This document shows positions 61,051 through 64,000 of a stretch of 64,000 nt of DNA, one piece after another (within the stretch, counting starts at the first letter, position 1; each line of letters starts with the position of its first letter). The stretch is from NCBI GenBank assembly GCA_016744435.1, contig JADGEJ010000006.1:44276-108275 (forward strand), in the 5' to 3' direction. This DNA is from Lentibacter sp. Lineage in GTDB: Bacteria > Pseudomonadota > Alphaproteobacteria > Rhodobacterales > Rhodobacteraceae. The notes below the pieces were generated by a model. It was not told the origin of the DNA, did no database searches, and was given only the letters and a program-made list of their open reading frames with translations. The translations under genes were made by a program, and so were the position numbers.

Positions 61051-62463
61051 ATGAAACGCTACCAAAGAAACATGACAGGCTACGGGCCGAACGCGCCTGA
61101 TGCAGCTTGGCCCAACAGCGCTAAAGTCGCTGTTCAGTTTGTGCTGAATTATGAAGAAGGTGGCGAGAACTGCATTTTGCACGATGATGCGGCCTCTGAG
61201 GCGTTCCTGTCTGACATAGCCGGGGCCGCCCCGTGGCAAGGCAAGCGCCATTGGAACATGGAAAGCATCTATGAATACGGCGCGCGAGCTGGCTTCTGGC
61301 GGCTGCACCGCTTGTTCACGGGCGCTGGCATTCCGCTGACTATCTACGGCGTGGCGACGGCTTTGGCGCGCTCGCCCGAGCAAGTTCAAGCGATGAAAGA
61401 TGCTGATTGGGAGATCGCTTCGCATGGCCTCAAGTGGGTTGAACACAAGGACATGCCCGAAGACGAAGAGCGCGCGGCAATTGCGGAAGCGGTGCGATTG
61501 CACACTGAAGTTACCGGCACACGCCCACGCGGTTGGTATACGGGGCGTTGCTCTGAGAACACCGTGCGGCTGGTGGCGGAAGAGGGCGGGTTTGACTACG
61601 TCTCTGACACCTACGACGACGACCTGCCTTATTGGCTAGAAGTCGGCGAACGCGATCAGCTTGTTATCCCTTACACGCTTGAAGCCAACGACATGCGCTT
61701 TGCGACAGCGCCCGGCTACACAGACGGTGAGCAGTTTTTCACTTACCTGAAAGACGCGTTCGATGTGCTTTACGCTGAAGGCCAAGAGGGCGCGGCGAAG
61801 ATGATGAGTATTGGGCTGCATTGTCGCTTGATCGGGCGGCCCGGCAAGATCGCTGGGCTGAAGCGGTTTATCGACTACATCAAAGGCTTCGAGGGCGTTT
61901 GGACGCCGCGGCGCTTGGATATTGCCGAGCATTGGGCGCGCAACCATCCGCATGAGCGCCGCGAGCGCCCGAGCCAGATGAGCTTCGCGCGGTTTGTTGA
62001 AAAGTTCGGTGGGGTGTTTGAGCATTCCGCGTGGATCGCCGAGCGCGCACATGCGCTGGAACTTGGACCAGCACACGACACAGCGGCGGGTGTTCACAAC
62101 GCTCTGGCGCGGATGTTTCGCAGTGCAAGCCACACCGAGCGGCTAGGCGTTTTGACGGCCCACCCAGACTTGGCGGGTAAGCTTGCAGCAGCCAAACGGC
62201 TGACCGCCGAAAGCACGAGCGAGCAAGCCGCAGCCGGGCTTGACGCGCTGACAGACGCTGAGCGCGAGCGGTTTACCGAGCTGAACACAGCCTATGTTGA
62301 CAAGCACGGCTTCCCTTTCATCATCGCGGTGCGCGACCATGACAAGGCCAGCATCATCGCGGCGTTTGAAGCACGTATCAGCAACGCAACTGAAGTTGAG
62401 TTTGAAGAGGCTTGCAAGCAAGTCGAGCGCATCGCGCAGATCAGGCTGGAGGATATCGTATGA
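61051..62463 (+). CDS. puuE: Fused allantoinase (PuuE type) and OHCU decarboxylase (UraD)
   Basis: Residues 1 to about 305 form a polysaccharide-deacetylase-fold allantoinase (YEEGGENCILHDD, WNMESIYEYGARAGFWRL, EIASHGLKW, GWYTGRCSENT). From about residue 310 (MSFARFVEKFGGVFEHS) the UraD domain follows, with AHPDLAGKLA and FTELNTAYVDKHGFPFIIAVR. The fusion combines two consecutive steps of urate degradation: OHCU to allantoin, then allantoin to allantoate. Length is 470 residues. It heads a run with allE and allA overlapped by ATGA. Confidence 0.95.
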   Translation: MKRYQRNMTGYGPNAPDAAWPNSAKVAVQFVLNYEEGGENCILHDDAASEAFLSDIAGAAPWQGKRHWNMESIYEYGARAGFWRLHRLFTGAGIPLTIYGVATALARSPEQVQAMKDADWEIASHGLKWVEHKDMPEDEERAAIAEAVRLHTEVTGTRPRGWYTGRCSENTVRLVAEEGGFDYVSDTYDDDLPYWLEVGERDQLVIPYTLEANDMRFATAPGYTDGEQFFTYLKDAFDVLYAEGQEGAAKMMSIGLHCRLIGRPGKIAGLKRFIDYIKGFEGVWTPRRLDIAEHWARNHPHERRERPSQMSFARFVEKFGGVFEHSAWIAERAHALELGPAHDTAAGVHNALARMFRSASHTERLGVLTAHPDLAGKLAAAKRLTAESTSEQAAAGLDALTDAERERFTELNTAYVDKHGFPFIIAVRDHDKASIIAAFEARISNATEVEFEEACKQVERIAQIRLEDIV

Positions 62464-63278
62464 GCTATGCTTTCCCGCCCGGCGGCTTGCCTGAGCAAAG
62501 CGTAAATCCAGAAGGCGCGGCTGTCTTTACCGAGGCCTATGCCTTCATTCCCGCGATCACAATGCGCGACATCGTGACGAGCTTTCTGCCCGGATGGGAG
62601 AAAACCCGCGCTTGGATTATTGCGCGCCCGATGACTGGCTTTGCCGAGACCTTCGCGCAATATGCTATGGAAGTTGAGGCCGGTGGCGGCAGTGAAACGC
62701 CCGAACCTGACGCAGGAGCCGAGGCTGTTTTGTTTGTCGCGCGCGGGCGCGGAAACCTTGCGATTGACGGCACCCAGCACAAACTTGTCGAAGGCAGTTA
62801 CGCCTACATTCCAGCTGGTGCGGCGTGGGCATTGCGCAACGATAGTGACGCTTTGTTGCAGTTTCACTGGGTGCGCAAACGCTACGAGCCAGCGCCGGGT
62901 TTGTCCGTGCCTGAGGCTTTTGTCACACGCGAGCAGGACGAGAAGCTGAACCTCATGGTGAACACCGACAAGTGGGGCACCACCCGGTTTGCCGAGCCGA
63001 CAGATCTGCGCCACGACATGCATGTGAACATTGTCACGTTCCAACCCGGCGGGCTTATCCCCTTCGCGGAAACCCATGTGATGGAACACGGGCTTTACGT
63101 GCTGCAAGGCACGGCGCGATACTTGCTCAACAAAGACTGGGTCGAGGTTGGCCCCGGTGACTTTATGTGGCTGCGCGCGTTTTGCCCACAAGCCTGTGTA
63201 GCAACGGGCGATGAGCCGTTCCGCTACCTCCTGTACAAAGACGTAAACCGCCATGTGAAGCTGGGGTTGGGCGAATGA
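62460..63278 (+). CDS. allE: AllE, (S)-ureidoglycine aminohydrolase
   Basis: AllE deaminates (S)-ureidoglycine to ureidoglycolate. It is a bicupin of 272 residues: TFAQYAMEVEAGGGSETPEPDAGAE in the first cupin and FQPGGLIPFAETHVMEHGLYVLQG with the metal His, Glu and Gln-type ligands in the second. I start at ATG 62460, overlapping the puuE stop. The track start at 62412 is inside puuE. Allantoate amidohydrolase, the step between the two, is not in the window. Confidence 0.94.
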   Translation: MSYAFPPGGLPEQSVNPEGAAVFTEAYAFIPAITMRDIVTSFLPGWEKTRAWIIARPMTGFAETFAQYAMEVEAGGGSETPEPDAGAEAVLFVARGRGNLAIDGTQHKLVEGSYAYIPAGAAWALRNDSDALLQFHWVRKRYEPAPGLSVPEAFVTREQDEKLNLMVNTDKWGTTRFAEPTDLRHDMHVNIVTFQPGGLIPFAETHVMEHGLYVLQGTARYLLNKDWVEVGPGDFMWLRAFCPQACVATGDEPFRYLLYKDVNRHVKLGLGE

Positions 63279-63760
63279 GCGAGATCATCGCACAGCCGTT
63301 GACTGTCGAGGCTTTCGCGCCTTATGGCGATGTGCTCGAAGCCGTGGGCGAGCCTGACAAGACCATCAATGCGGGTTTCTGCGGGCGCTGGCATGACAAG
63401 GCCACGCTCGACTTTGGCCCCGACGGGCGCGCGGGCATCAGCGTGTTTCAGGCCGAGCCGCGCACGCTGCCCTACACGCTTGATCTGGTCGAGCGGCACC
63501 CTGACGGCAGCCAAGCTTTCATTCCGATGAGCCGTGACAGTTGGCTTGTAACTGTCGCCGATGACGACGGCGGCAAGCCTGTCAACATCAAGGCGTTTAT
63601 CGTGCGGGCTGGTCAGGCCATCAACTTTCATCGCGGCACATGGCATGGCGTTTTGACGCCGCTCAGCGCACCAGGGCTGTTTGCCGTGGTTGACCGCATC
63701 GGCGACACAGTAAACCTAGAAGAATTCAGGCTCGATCCACCCATCGCGGTGAGTGTCTGA
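63275..63760 (+). CDS. allA: AllA, ureidoglycolate lyase
   Basis: AllA splits ureidoglycolate into glyoxylate and urea, the last step of the pathway. The 161-residue cupin has QPLTVEAFAPYGDVLEA, VFQAEPRTLPYTLDLVERHPDGSQAF and NFHRGTWHGVLTPL. It overlaps allE by 4 bases and ends about 60 bases before the permease start. Confidence 0.95.
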   Translation: MSEIIAQPLTVEAFAPYGDVLEAVGEPDKTINAGFCGRWHDKATLDFGPDGRAGISVFQAEPRTLPYTLDLVERHPDGSQAFIPMSRDSWLVTVADDDGGKPVNIKAFIVRAGQAINFHRGTWHGVLTPLSAPGLFAVVDRIGDTVNLEEFRLDPPIAVSV

Positions 63761-63821
63761 TCAAAAGACCTGCCAACAAGAAGCAGGCACCAACGGGACT
63801 AACCCAACAAGGAGGGACAAG

Positions 63822-64000
63822 ATGTCTTCAAGTTCAATCGGGACGCCAGAGCAACTGCGCGACCCAAACTACACCCCACCGATGGCTCAAGCCGTTCCAC
63901 TGGGGATTCAGCATGTGCTGGCGATGTTCGTATCAAACGTTACGCCTGCCATTATCATCGCTGGTGTTGCCGGCTTCGGCTTTGGCGCGCCGGGGGCTGA
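63822..64000 (+). CDS. NCS2-family purine/pyrimidine permease, N-terminal part
   Basis: Sixty residues of a longer protein are visible after GGAGGG and ATG 63822. MAQAVPLGIQHVLAMFVSNVTPAIIIAG is the hallmark first helix of NCS2 (UraA/UapA/XanQ) permeases. The rest is cut by the window end. Next to allA it most likely imports urate, xanthine or a related ureide precursor. Confidence 0.85.
   Translation, partial: MSSSSIGTPEQLRDPNYTPPMAQAVPLGIQHVLAMFVSNVTPAIIIAGVAGFGFGAPGA

Noticed and set aside
62292-63254. 320-residue minus-strand ORF
   Set aside because: It is antisense to allE and the end of puuE. Composition is typical of a shadow frame, and there is no recognisable domain.
1-64000. tRNA, rRNA, tmRNA, CRISPR array, insertion sequence or prophage
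   Set aside because: I looked through the intergenic gaps and saw no cloverleaf ends, regular repeat-spacer pattern, transposase or integrase. smpB is present but its tmRNA partner is not visible.

Overview
The window looks like the replication-origin region of an alphaproteobacterial chromosome, most likely a marine Rhodobacteraceae (Roseobacter-type) bacterium. This is inferred from gene order and protein families (regB-senC-regA with ahcY nearby, a Mic60-like gene between hemD and hemY, addAB with amgK-murU, DUF2853, HslVU), not from a 16S gene, because there is none here. Coding density is very high, many neighbours overlap by 4 bases (ATGA), and I see no tRNA, rRNA, insertion sequence, prophage or CRISPR array.

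Layout. 1-4.8 kb: tail of an unidentified gene, grpE and hrcA (minus strand), then rph-rdgB-hemW and a DUF454 gene (plus strand). 4.8-11.6 kb: the minus-strand origin-proximal block parB-parA-rsmG-mnmG-mnmE-rho, with two perfect 16-bp parS sites inside the 5' ends of rsmG and mnmG. 11.58-12.14 kb: a 559-bp AT-rich gap that I read as oriC. It has one perfect DnaA box, at least four one-mismatch boxes and a TTAA-N7-TTAA CtrA-type box. 12.1-18.3 kb: the other arm, maf-aroE-coaE-dnaQ, secB and fxsA (minus strand), then a Tim44-like gene, mltA and smr. 18.3-24.2 kb: a compact minus-strand operon for dTDP-rhamnose and Kdo precursors (kdsD-kdsB-kdsA-rfbC-rfbB-rfbD-rfbA).

24.2-31.9 kb: an MFS transporter, purU, a TPP enzyme, hslV-hslU, a capsule-type glycosyltransferase and trxA. 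31.9-43.4 kb: a long co-directional minus-strand set regB, a PAS protein without kinase domains, tsaE, amgK, murU, addB, addA. 43.4-48.8 kb: senC and regA, a GT61 gene, GNAT and HD genes, a small secreted protein, then ahcY behind a potentially structured leader. 48.8-57.9 kb: an extensin-like protein, DUF2853, a candidate small RNA, DUF1761, EVE, YciI, gpsA, tsaD, then hemD-mic60-hemY, smpB and a glycine-rich protein. 58-64 kb: a membrane-anchored LAS-type peptidase candidate, sseA-tyrB, and a purine (ureide) catabolic operon with a fused allantoinase/OHCU decarboxylase, allE, allA and the start of an NCS2 permease cut by the window end.

The most interesting non-coding signals are three TTAA-N7-TTAAC boxes, all outside genes or at a gene's stop codon (oriC, ahead of the PAS gene, ahead of the HD gene), a three-way-junction-like leader before ahcY that would mask its ribosome binding site, and a possible small RNA between two terminators near 50.1-50.25 kb.
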